Source: Lepraria neglecta (lineage: Eukaryota; Ascomycota; Lecanoromycetes; Lecanorales; Stereocaulaceae). From it: a stretch of 64,000 nucleotides of DNA. A program made the position numbers and the translations under genes. Within the stretch, counting starts at the first letter, position 1, and every line of letters begins with the position of its first letter. This document shows positions 54,391-64,000 of the stretch, piece by piece. Location: positions 5,835,501 to 5,899,500 of the forward strand of contig CM065646.1 in the NCBI GenBank assembly GCA_033220425.1, read 5' to 3'. Below the pieces are notes generated by a model, which worked only from the letters and a program-made list of their open reading frames with translations, made no database searches and was not told where the DNA came from.

Positions 54391-54975
54391 TCGCTAGTTA
54401 AGCCTTGGAATCGAAGCAGGTGCCAAAATCAATGGCAGGATTAGATACTCTTGCATACACATTTTCACGCCTCTACGATTTGTTCCAAGGTGAATCACAC
54501 TATATGAAGTATCGTCAACCAAAGTTGCAGGAATACTAATACTCCAGGAGGCTCTCGTGGCCGCATGTATTCACGCCCTAAAAGCGATAGACTTGGAACC
54601 AAGACTCTCATACCAGCATCTTATATGTCGAAAATCATCCTGTTCCTTTGTTATCTCACCAAGTGCTTCTATGCAATCATCGTGCTTCGCGAACTCGAGC
54701 CTAGCGCTTAGGCTGTGAGAGGTCCGCTCTCAAGCCTACAATAATTTTAGTAAGGTGGTTTGGATTTAATTCAAAGTAGGATTGTAACACTAGAACGTAT
54801 AACAGCTAAGCGGGAAGGATCACATACGCTCTCAGACAATGAGGCAGGCAGCTCCACCAGATCCTACTTCCGTCGCCTTGAATACGTTTCCAGACCGTTT
54901 TACCGCACAGTCACGTCCTCTAATTCCACTTGCTCTTCTCTATTAGGAGGTACAGGTTTGTACTTCCCTTCTATA
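54391..54975. other. intergenic, nothing supported
   Basis: Between the GNAT pseudogene and the 3' end of the ankyrin gene; no domain or repeat recognised. Confidence 0.4.
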
Positions 54976-57533
54976 TCATGTCATTGAATTATAGTTCCTC
55001 AGCAATTCCTTCACCTTTCCACACCAATTACCCGCCTCCATAGCCACCGTCTGAGCAGTCTCGCCATCGATAGTCCTCATGCCCTTCACGAAGTTTGGAT
55101 GCCATAGCACGGCCTCCAAGACATCGACATTACCCAATCTCGCTGCATAGTGAACTGTTGACCATCCACCTTGATCGACTATATCTCCCACGTCATCAAG
55201 TTTGAGGAGGACCATTGCACTCTCGACACTCCCGTGATGGAGAGACTCAATCAGTGCGGTGTTCCCATCGTGGTCTTTCACCGTGACCAGATGAGACTCA
55301 GGAGATAGACGGAGCAATGGGTTCAACCCCGCGCTCTCGTTCTGTATGCAGGCATGATGATACAAGCTCTTCCCAGCAGTATCTAACAAGTCGAGCCTCC
55401 CTCCATGGGTGATCAATGTCTCCAAACACTCCGAATCATCCAAGAAATCAAATATTGGCGGCCGGCCGTCCACATCTTGTGCCTTGATATGAGAGCCGGT
55501 GTCTCCAGCGCAAAGTATTGCAATGATCTCTCGTCTTGTATCACCTGACGTTGATAAGCCTGCACAATGTAGGGGAACTTACTGGTCTTCTTGTCGAGCG
55601 TTACGGTCTGCTCCTGCTTCCAGGAGAAGCCTGACACATCCAGCAGACCGAAAAGCGGCCATATGTAGTGGTATCCAGCAGCATTCCTGGTCTTTCTGGT
55701 CGAGGAGGTTGTGGATGACTTTATGTGTCTTTGAGTGCTCGTATGCCGAAGCTCGAAAGAGCTCGATGATTTGACCGAACAGCGGAGATCTCCTTCGATA
55801 TTTCAATTTCCACTTAGCCCAGTCCGTTCCAGCAGGAGCGTTGTTTGCATCGTCGACGGCCTCTATGAGCCTATTCTTGGAGTTAGTGTTGCTTGATCAA
55901 GCCGTAAGAATGAATTTAAGAATTGTTGGGCAAGTTTTGCAACGGAAAAACAATCTTGCAGGACACGAAAGTGCCTGCAAGTTGAATAAAGTCATCGGAG
56001 GACATCCTTACTGTTCAAGGGTGGGACACTCCAGATCGTTAGGATCGTATATTCCGAGTGCAGCAGGATGGATGGGCGTGAATGCAAATCATTGATGTAA
56101 TCGTCTTTCTGCCAGAACACTTCCACAATTTCTTATTCAACGTGGCCAGCGTCGGCGCCCAACGATTTCAAGATAGCCAGGTCGGCCGGTTTCCTTTTAC
56201 TTCTGGTCAGCATTATGATCCCAAAAGATTTCATTAGCTGTGACGGACCGTTCATCAACGTCAGCAGCTTCAGTATCAGCGCCAAGCTCAAGAAGGTACT
56301 TGGCGATGGGTACTTGTCCATTGTAGGCAGCGGTCTAAGTTGACTTTTAGCTTGTCTCATTATGTCGCCACATGAAGGAGAGACCACCCATCTGGCGCTG
56401 TGTCCCATAGAGTAGCCTCGCCGGTCCTAATACACATCTTCAGCTTTTCCAAATTCCATGCTTTACATATCGCATTGCGTCCGACCACTCTGAGACCATT
56501 CAATAGGTATTCAAGTCATAGCGAACCTTGATACTCTTGGACGCAACGACATGTGAAAAGGCTTTGTGAAAGAATCTGGAAGGGACCACGACCTTTTCCT
56601 CGGATGCCATTGCCCTTTGGCAACTGGGTTCGCTACAATGATATTTGAGGGGTTTGAACCCCGTGAAACCTTTACCAGCACCGGCTTTGTCCTGTGCGTA
56701 ACACGCGCAGTAGCAGTCATATCGACATGCCCTGCGAACGACTAACGCATCTGCCGGTTGATCTTCAATCTTTATCTTCAGACCCTCTATATTCTCGACT
56801 TTGTCCCCAAAAGTCTCGACGATGGGGGATCCTGATGAGGTATCGAGGCTTATTTTCCGAAGTGAGGATGTCGAGCTGTCAACAAATGATGCAAGAGTAT
56901 CGAGAGATAGTCTTGGGAATGACGATATTGAGCTTTCAGACCCCAAAGTTGTAGTTTCGGATAAATTAGGGTCCTGACTGGATAACTCATCGCTGTCTAC
57001 ATCGTCAGACACGGTGGAGCAGATCTCGAGGAACTGTGGATGCTGGCTGCAGACGACGAAAAACAATTCTCCGTACGTTCGAAATGGGTCAGGATCCTCC
57101 ACGTCTGGAATAGATTGCTACGAACGTGTGCGCCAGAGTCAAGAAGCTCTGCAGCATTGTACTATGCTCCCTGAGACGCTCATGCAGCTTTTTGAAGCCT
57201 GATTTATTTTTGCACCCATTTCATTCGACGGATGGCTGAGACCTCAGATTTCAATATCTGTAAGAGTCGTTTCTCCATATCTCGTATAGTTGTGAGGCCC
57301 TCCTCAAGCGCCCGATTGATGACATCTCCATGTATATTGTGTCGTGTTTGACGGCTCCGCAGTACTTGGTCAAATCCTTTTGGTGCTTCTTCGAAGACAG
57401 ACACATCGTTGAAGAAGCTAAGAAGTTCGATCTCGCCATCTTTGAAGCTCTTGATCATTCCTAGTACTGAATCGCTGGCTTTGATTGGACTGGAGAGCGA
57501 GGCTAGCAAGCCGATGCCTGTTATAGGGTCCAT
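54976..57533 (-). pseudogene. ankyrin-repeat protein with fungal STAND-type N-terminus, probably broken
   Basis: The ATG at 57533 opens MDPITGIGLLASLSSPIKAS and continues through a helical region to WVQK, where a stop follows. The frame one base over continues KSGFKKLHERLREHSTMLQS, as if one A were added to a run of five (about 57219-57223). Another change of frame near 57090-57110 leads into SQHPQFLEICSTVSDD and a Ser-rich linker. Ankyrin-type units follow in several frames: TAAYNGQVPIAKYLLELGAD (about 56310), MAAFRSAGCVRLLLEAGADR (about 55620), WSTVHYAARLGNVDVLEAVL (about 55120) and others, ending at 54976. Some gaps are probably introns that I could not place. The domain order is that of fungal ankyrin proteins with an N-terminal helical effector-like domain. 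Function unknown. Confidence 0.55.
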
Positions 57534-58205
57534 CTCGGCACAAAATTGTATAAGCCTGTAATAGACTTGGAAAGAGTGAATTTTACAACGCGGTCAGTCA
57601 GACATCAAGTTGAAGCAAGATAAAAACAATTGAAACATCGAGCCGCAAGGAAGGATTCCACCACACAGTAGCATCGATCCATGCGCGTAAAAGAGAGGCA
57701 CTCGCTCTAATAATAGTACTGACGCCGCCTCGAGGGGTCCTGAGGTTGCCTCCCAATGACAACCAATGCGCAAGTCTGATAAGCAGTCATTGATCCAATC
57801 GGAACTTGAGCTCTCATGTACGTCGGCACCTTCAGATGCATAAAGAAGTGCAGGTGCGGGCGTGATCGTTCTGTATTGTCGATTCATCAAAGCAAGCGAG
57901 TCTGGATCGAGATGTACGAACCAATCAGACGATCTGGCCTCTGATTATGGAGGCTTTTATTGGCTAGTACCCATCACCAAGTATATATGACTATCCGACT
58001 CAGTGCTGCAGACATCTGTATTTGTTGATTATGCAGCTAGAAATGGTTTTCAATAATATATGAGGTAGATAAGGGTGGTTTGTTGTTGTCAAGGTCTGCA
58101 AAAATCCCCACCAAAAGATCCAACGCACTCACCATTGTTTGAATCCCTTTGCCCAATGTCAGAGCAGTTCATTTTGCACATGGCTCGTTGGGCCTAGAGT
58201 CTAGT
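57534..58205. other. intergenic, no supported gene
   Basis: Upstream of the ankyrin gene and of the LYC1-like pseudogene. The minus frame at 57594-57890 shows no domain. Confidence 0.4.
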
Positions 58206-59035
58206 ATGAACACTTCCGAGAGTACTCTGGAACTACCAGACGCGCAATCACCGGATGTTCACGTCAGTCATCCTACATCCGGAGAATGTTCTTTGATCTG
58301 GGAACTTACCTCCCTTGCGTGAAGAGACGCGCTCACTCTAGATGCTTACCTCGAAGAGTCAGATTTTTTGACCTTCTTTCCATTAGCGAAAGATGAAGGC
58401 ATGACTACACGGGTCTTAGTCAATTAACACCTTCCTTCTGACCAGCGGCCTATCCTATGCTCTTCTGAAACCTTTCGCAAACGTTGTTTGATCAATGATA
58501 CAGAAGGCAATGTTACTGAGATGATTATCCACGGTGTTGCCAGTGTCTTCTGTGACCCCAAATTCCGGCGTCGAGGCTACGCCCGGCGGATGATGAGAGA
58601 ATTGGCCCAAGTACTACGCAGCTTGCAGGCTGACACAAGAAAATGCGCTGGCAGCATGCTCTGCTTTGATATCGGGAAGATTTATTACGCAGATCTTGGA
58701 TGTCATCCTCTACCTAACAATACTAACATCGAATTTTAGCCGCTGATGGGCCCGGGGCCGCTTAGGCTTACACATCTACTGCCCGAAGACCTTGATGAAT
58801 TATATAAGGAGGACGAAACTATGATTATAAAGGCCATGGCTGGCGTATCAGATGGAAAAAGATGCATGACCATATGCTTTGGCATCACAAGAAGGCAGAT
58901 TTCGCCTGTGACAAGCTTTTTGGGAAGCAACCCCATAGAAAGGGAGCAATCGCAGGACAACCTGGCAATAGGATTTGGGCAATCTTGACGCACCGGTACT
59001 ATGGAGACCCGGAATCAAGAGTGCTCGAACAATAG
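58206..59035 (+). pseudogene. LYC1-like N-acetyltransferase, inactivated
   Basis: The frame from ATG 58206 reads SGECSLIWELTSLA, then TGA, RDALTLDAYLEESDF, AKDEGMTTRVLVN, TAA, then a long segment holding GVASVFCDPKFRRRGYARRM (GNAT motif A), MMRELAQVLRSL and FDIGKIYYADLGCHPLP. TAG follows at 58738-58740, with the same frame going on to LRLTHLLPEDLDELYKEDE. Near 58855 the frame shifts; the new frame reads HDHMLWHHKKADFACDKLFG and AGQPGNRIWAILTHRYYGDP. The whole matches, by memory, the fungal GNAT family around yeast LYC1, about 400 residues long. Three in-frame stops and one frameshift show decay. Traces of the C-terminal part may reach about 59150. Confidence 0.75.
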
Positions 59036-59521
59036 TGATGTCGTGTGCGAACACCATCGAGCTGTATCTTTCGAGGGTATGAGGACACGTCTGGCGCGAG
59101 CCTTTACCCCTCTCTCCATTTTGGGAATGATGGCCACCATACAATGCTGAAATGATACTTGCGGCAAAGGAGTGCACCCTATTCGTGCTTAGACTACATC
59201 CGGCTTGCAGAGTAGCTTTCGAGAACCTGATTCAAATATAAAAAAAAGGTACTGGAACTTTGTGCATATCAGCGCGTCCACAGAGAAGCAGACAGTGTGA
59301 CAACACCGACAAAAACAATTGCTGTAAAAGACTTGGCATTGCAATCAATACACAACGAAATGTTCTGCAACATGAGTTGGTGCCATTAGTTTCAGACATC
59401 GATGGCTTATATAGCGGAAATTCAAGTTTTAGAAGCAGCTTTCAACAACATATCTTGTGGTAAAGCGAATGGGCGGTCCTGTTGGTCTGAGACATCGGCT
59501 TACGTAATACAACTAAGAATA

Positions 59522-59565
59522 ACGTAATCTACCCCCTAGTCGGCCACACCCCCCAGTCGGCCAGT
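59522..59565 (+). repeat. left terminal inverted repeat
   Basis: 44 bp; reverse complement of 60612-60655 with one C/T difference; contains two copies of CCCCCTAGTCGGCCA (the second with C for T). Confidence 0.9.
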
Positions 59566-59602
59566 GCTCCCACGAAAACGCGATTTTCAACAAAACACCA
59601 AA

Positions 59603-60536
59603 ATGCCACCCAACCACAAAAGCGATCAGGAAGCTAGAATTCTTCAAGCCATTGAAGCTATTCATGATAATACATCTCCAAGTGTACGCGCCGCAGCCCG
59701 CGCCTACGACGTCCCTCGCTCAACTTTAACCAATCGTCTCGGTGGACAGCCAACGCGCCAACAATCCCAAATAGTAAATCGAAAGCTCCTCCCTACGGAA
59801 GAAGAAGCCCTTCTTCAATAGGTTCTATCTATGGGCGAACGGGGGTTTCCACCCCGGATCTCTGCTGTACGCAAAATGGCTGATATTCTTCTTTCGGCGC
59901 ACGCTGCATCCCCTGTCGATACGTTACCCACTATAGGCGAAAATTGGCTCCGTAAATTTATTAATCGTTATGAGCAGCTTCAATCGAAATATACACGGAA
60001 GTATGACTACCAACGGGCCTTATGTGAGGACCCTAAGGCCATAAGTGACTGGTTTCGACTTGTGAAGAATACGCGGGCGAAATATGGCATCCCAGACGAA
60101 GACGTCTACAATTTTGACGAAACGGGGTTCCAAATGGGGGTTATAGGCACTGCCAAAGTGGTGACAGGGTTATAAAGAGCCGGGAAAGCATTGGTTATAC
60201 AGCCCCCCAAGTCCGACGGAACGGGCGCTGAAGCGGGTAGTCAAAGGGTATCAAATGGCTATGCATAACGCTGCACTTTTAGCCAGCGAAATCAAGGATC
60301 TGCGGGCTATGAGCACGCGTTAAAAGCGCAAGCGAGAAACTCCTCGCTCATATATAGCTAGTGGGGGGGTTCTGACTGCGGAGGAAGGACAAGATCGAGT
60401 TAAAAGAGCTCAAGTAGCTGATAAAGCTGTTTTGAGCGGAGTTACTGCGCAAGCTTCTGGCCGCGCGCCACCAAGATGTAGTATGTGTAGCTCGCTGGAG
60501 CATAATGCCAGGGTATGTCCGACACGTGTAGCTTGA
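59603..60536 (+). pseudogene. pogo/Fot1-type transposase remnant
   Basis: The ATG at 59603 gives MPPNHKSDQEARILQAIEAI with a psq-type helix-turn-helix (VRAAARAYDVPRSTLTNRL). A TAG at 59819-59821, where the family usually has Trp, is followed by the CENP-B-type DNA-binding part (GERGFPPRISAVRKMADILL) and the start of the DDE nuclease domain (DEDVYNFDETGFQMGV, first catalytic Asp). After AKVVTG the sequence breaks off and most of the DDE domain, with the second and third acidic residues, is missing. The C-terminal tail resumes with KRKRETPRSYIASGGVLTAE and CSMCSSLEHNARVCPTR, a zinc-knuckle-like end. The element cannot move by itself but could be moved by an intact relative. Confidence 0.85.
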
Positions 60537-60611
60537 TTTCTACTTGTAAATAGCTTAATTCTATGGAAATTTGTTGATATTTCATACGTTAGTTGCATTT
60601 CAGGGTAGAGT

Positions 60612-60655
60612 ACTGGCCGACTAGGGGGTGTGGCCGACTAGGGGGTAGATTACGT
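60612..60655 (-). repeat. right terminal inverted repeat
   Basis: 44 bp partner of the left repeat, ending GTAGATTACGT and followed by TA. Confidence 0.9.
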
Positions 60656-60744
60656 TAACTAGTCGTCAAAAAGCCCGCTACAACCTCCTGAAGATTCGGA
60701 CTCCAGCTCATCAATCTCTCAATTTCCTCAACAGCAGACTCAAG

Positions 60745-62556
60745 ATGGATCTCAATAGCCTCAAGGATCAGGTCAGCAACTTGACGTTGTATGACCTGAA
60801 AGCAGGTGTTCGCAAGGTTCAAAATGGTGAGCTGCCTTCAAGTGGGACTAGATGGACAAAGCTGACAGATGCCATTGTAGCCGTCATGAACTATACTGAG
60901 ATGGAGGCGAAGGTGTGCAAGCAAACCTCAGAAGCCCCTCACTCATACTAAGCTATGATGAAGGTCCGCGAAGCCACAAACAATGAACCATGGGGGGCTT
61001 CATCGAGTCTCATGCAAGAAATCGCCAATGGCACCCATAGCTAGTATGCACATATTCTGCTTTGCTCAAGCATTTGCTGACGAGTTTGTGTAGCCACTTG
61101 CTTAACGAGATCATGCCCATGATCTATAAGCGGTTTACGGAGAAAGCTGCTGAGGAGTGGAGACAGATCTACAAGGTCTTTACGAAGCCGGCAACAAATT
61201 CAAGACGTGGTCGCTAATGGCTAACAGGGTCTGCAACTCCTCGAATTTCTGATCAAGAACGGTTCCGAACGAGTCATCGATGACGCCCGATCCCATCTTT
61301 CCCTTCTGAAAATGCTACGACAATTTCACTTCATTGATCAGAACGGAAAAGACCAGGGCATAAACGTCCGCAACCGATCAAAAGAGCTAGCTGAGCTTCT
61401 GGGAGACGTCGACCGGATCCGATCAGAGCGAAAGAAGGCAAGAGCCAATCGCAATAAATTTGGGGGCGTCGAAGGTGGCGCTACGAGTGGTGGGATGTCT
61501 GGCGGCAGCAAATATGGAGGCTTTAGTAGTGAAGATGCTGGTGGATATGGAGGATACAGCGGTGGTGTTTACGGTGACGGTGGTGGCTTTGGAGGCAACA
61601 CATCTGGATTCCAGGACTCGAGTAGTAGGAGGGACCGATTCGAGGAGTATGATGAATATGATGAAGGCGCCACATCTTCCCCGGCAACACGAAAACGAGA
61701 TTCAACTTTAGCAAGCGCAAAGGCCAAAAAGGTAGAGCCGCCGAAGCCGAAGGAACCGGAGATTGATATACTGGGCTTTGACGACGATATGCCGCCAGAA
61801 ACTCCTCCAAAGGAATTCAGCTCCAATGGGAAGAAAGCTACTTCGAATGCTTTGGACGACGATGATGACTTTGACGACTTCCAGTCTGCAACGCCAACTA
61901 ACACAACTTCCAACCCTTCGATAACAGGTATTTCACCACCCATGACGACCCACACTGCTTCAGGCACTCAATTCGCAGCTCCTAAGCCCGTCTCGTCAAC
62001 TCAAGGCGCGAATCTTAACGACCTCGTCGGTTTCAATTCGATCTCGCCAGCACCCAGCGCCACTAGCAGCATACTGTCGCCACCAGCCAGCAACTACAAC
62101 ATATCCTCACCACCAGCAGTAAGCGCGTTTGCATCTCCACCACCATTGATGCAAAGCCAGCAGCAAACTCAAGCACCACGACCAACAGGCTACCAAGCCG
62201 CTACGCCTAATTACTTCACTTCCGTCCAAGTACCCACTCCCTCCTCTCAACCATCCTCTATCCAAGGCGCCAGACCCGGTATGGCCTCCACTAATTCCTT
62301 TTCAAAACCTGCCGCCAAACCATCTGCAGCTGGTGGTGATGCCTTCGGGTCACTCTGGTCAACTGCGAGTGCCAGCGCTGGTATCAAGAAGACTCCTACT
62401 CCTGGCAGTAGTGGACCGAATCTGGCGAGTATGCAGAAGCAAAAAGCGGCTGCAGGCATCTGGGGAGTTCCTGCTGCGAGCTCGACAGCGCCGATGCAAC
62501 CGATGCAGAGCAATGGGCAAAAGAATGGAGGAGCAATGGATGATTTATTGGGTTGA
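60745..62556 (+). CDS. ENT3: ENTH-domain epsin-like clathrin adaptor (Ent3/EpsinR type)
   Basis: Five exons: 60745-60826, 60881-60912, 60964-61043, 61094-61175, 61228-62556, with introns of 50-54 nt; the product has 534 residues. The ENTH domain (about residues 10-145) is complete: VSNLTLYDLKAGVRKVQNAV, MNYTEMEAKVREATNNEPWG, LMQEIANGTHSYHLLNEIMP, KRFTEKAAEEWRQIYKGLQL, LEFLIKNGSERVIDDARSHL, FIDQNGKDQGINVRNRSKEL. It binds phosphoinositides and bends membrane. The C-terminal part is disordered, with Gly-rich (Gly-Tyr) and acidic segments such as DIDILGFDDD and DDDDDFDDFQ, which fit gamma-adaptin and clathrin-binding peptides, and ends MDDLLG. A role in trans-Golgi/endosome clathrin transport is family knowledge. 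The 5' region is interrupted by a transposon 89 bp upstream. Confidence 0.92.
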
Positions 62557-63427
62557 AAAAGGTTTCCCTTTTAGCGGTCATTGCTTGCAGAGGCTGCGAG
62601 CCCCTAACTTGAGCACGAAATATTACGGAGATGTGGCATCCGGTGAACGAAACAGTAAATTGCAATTGGATGCTTTACAAAGGATACTCGACATGGAATG
62701 AGAGCTCATATGTGCTGAAGGCGTCGCATCTTGTCGATGCCGAAAGGATAGAAAGGGATCCGAAAGTTACACTCTTTGCTTGTCTATCAACCTGTGTCCA
62801 TTTACCCAAAAGAGCACTATATATTTAACAGCTTGAGCTGGTAACCGATCTGCGCTTGCACCATCTTCATTCTCCAAAATGCAAACAAATGCTCCTCTTA
62901 CGTGTCATTCTTTGCAAATTGGGCTCTTTCGAAGCCTGGCAGCTTGTTAATGGTCATCATGAAATACCTCCCTCCAGCCAACAAGATTATGCTTAGCACC
63001 CACACCCAACCCTTTATCTTTCCCATCCCTCGAGTCCTCTATTCAGATGCAGCAGTGTTTCTGGTTCTCTATTCTTTCCGTTCAGAAGAGTTGCCCTTCC
63101 TCCGCCGGTAGTCGATACAATTGTGCCATATTGTTAATGTTCATTGTAGCACTTGTCTTAGTCTTCATCTTGACAACCAATACTGTTGTATTCCATACAT
63201 CCACAAAACAGTATATTTCTCCTCAATCGCAGGCCAGAGCCTGGCATCACATGAGGAAGCCATCTTGGCAACGGCCTATGATCATAGGTAGAAGTGGAAA
63301 TTTCGAATAATTCCGGAATAAAAGAGCTTAAAGAGCGAGACAAATCTCAAGTCCACTTCTACTTCATCATCTCCATCCAGAGCAATCTCATTACGCTTCC
63401 AGACCGACCACTCCCCAACAACTTTCA
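62557..63427. other. intergenic, no supported gene
   Basis: 3' flank of the ENTH gene; no domain, RNA gene or repeat seen. Confidence 0.4.
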
Positions 63428-63807
63428 ATGTACTTCCTCCACAAAATACGTAATCTATTCAAGAAACGCCAATGGAAAGGTAGCAAACAAATACAAAGTG
63501 CACCAAAATCGAAAACAACTCCTCAGAAGACATGAAAACCAGTATGAAACCCACCAAAGATGGAAAAGCGTCTCCTGAAGAAATCCGATCAAGCATGGAA
63601 GACGCCGCCGAAGAAGTAAAAACATACACCCTGACCGACAGCCTCGAACTCGCTCACTCAACCGCAGAAACGGACTTCACAACCCCAAGACTCAGAGAAT
63701 TAATAATAGACATGAAAGCGTGGATGGAGAGAGCGAAAGTCGAGTTAGAACGAAAACCCAAAGTCAAGAGGAGCGTTCTGGGGAGGCAGGGATGCGCATT
63801 GAGCTGA
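63428..63807 (+). CDS. small unknown protein, two exons
   Basis: Exon 1 (63428-63479) reads MYFLHKIRNLFKKRQWK. A 47-nt intron (GTAGCA..CTCAG) leads to exon 2 (63527-63807), beginning DMKTSMKPTKDGKASPEEI and ending at TGA, total 110 residues. The product is basic at the N-terminus and mostly helical (Glu/Lys-rich). A second helical frame, EAGMRIELMQRGHLLILEEI and on to 63905, overlaps the end, so the true C-terminus could lie there after a one-base shift. No domain is recognised. Support is splice signals and continuity only. Confidence 0.4.
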
Positions 63808-64000
63808 TGCAGAGGGGGCATTTGCTGATTTTGGAGGAGATTCGGAGTATTGTTTATCGTTTGGAGGAGAGGTTGGAGGAGAGGCAGAAAGTTGGGGGAA
63901 GCTGAGAGATAAAGGGAAAGCGCTGGGGGAGGAGGGTTAGGGCTTTGTTTGGGAGGTTGGGGAGAAGGGTGGAGGGGGTGAAGGCAAGGTTGGGGTGTAA
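63808..64000. other. window edge, G-rich sequence
   Basis: Purine-rich, GGAG-repeating sequence continuing to the window end; it may be coding in the frame ending at 63905 but this is not established. Confidence 0.3.

Larger units (their letters stand above)
59522..60655 (+). mobile_element. pogo/Fot1-like DNA transposon, internally deleted
   Basis: The element is 1134 bp, bounded by 44-bp terminal inverted repeats (59522-59565 and 60612-60655) that differ at one position, and flanked by TA on both sides (59520-59521; 60656-60657), the target duplication typical of Tc1/mariner-pogo elements. The repeats start ACGTAATCTACCCCCTAGTC. Each contains two tandem copies of a 15-bp unit (CCCCCTAGTCGGCCA), possible transposase-binding sites. 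The single coding region is a damaged transposase. Near-identical ends argue for a fairly recent insertion. It lies 89 bp upstream of the ENTH gene's ATG. Confidence 0.9.

Overview
The window is from the nuclear genome of a filamentous ascomycete (Pezizomycotina). Genes carry short GT-AG introns (about 47-190 nt) with CTGAC/CTAAC-type branch sequences, both strands are used, and the housekeeping genes are typical of the group: SEACAT subunit RTC1, ribosomal protein S21, CPD photolyase, exosome RRP41, cyclophilin, HMG-CoA reductase, nicotinamidase, an ERCC6L2-like SNF2 protein, SPA2, SSU72, an Nbp2-type SH3 adaptor and an ENTH epsin. The class cannot be fixed from sequence alone. There are no rRNA genes, tRNA genes or CRISPR arrays that I can support.

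Layout. 0-2 kb: 3' part of RTC1. 2.6-8.2 kb: an array of five related genes of an unrecognised family (two intact, three truncated or broken), with a small secreted cysteine-rich gene among them. 8.4-19 kb: RPS21, photolyase, an AT-rich patch holding a disulfide-isomerase fragment, a membrane protein, a secreted protein with mature N-terminal histidine, and a metallo-beta-lactamase-fold protein. 19-26.3 kb: an accessory block of damaged genes comprising a GT2 pseudogene, a 152-bp inverted-repeat element, a coiled-coil gene beside a tyrosine-recombinase gene (each with one premature stop) and a broken gene joining a STAND-type N-terminal region to an SH3 domain. 26.6-52.9 kb: mainly conserved genes; the purine-cytosine permease in this stretch has a one-base frameshift. 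53.5-60.7 kb: a second accessory block with two acetyltransferase pseudogenes, a damaged ankyrin gene and an internally deleted pogo/Fot1-like transposon lying 89 bp upstream of the epsin gene. 60.7-64 kb: epsin and a small unknown gene.

Two kinds of damage recur. Premature TAA/TAG codons sit where family comparison expects Gln or Trp, which fits CpA-to-TpA change as made by repeat-induced point mutation (RIP). One-base frameshifts sit in or beside mononucleotide runs, and these could be real or assembly errors. Exon structures were worked out by hand from splice signals, reading-frame continuity and remembered family conservation; no database search was possible.
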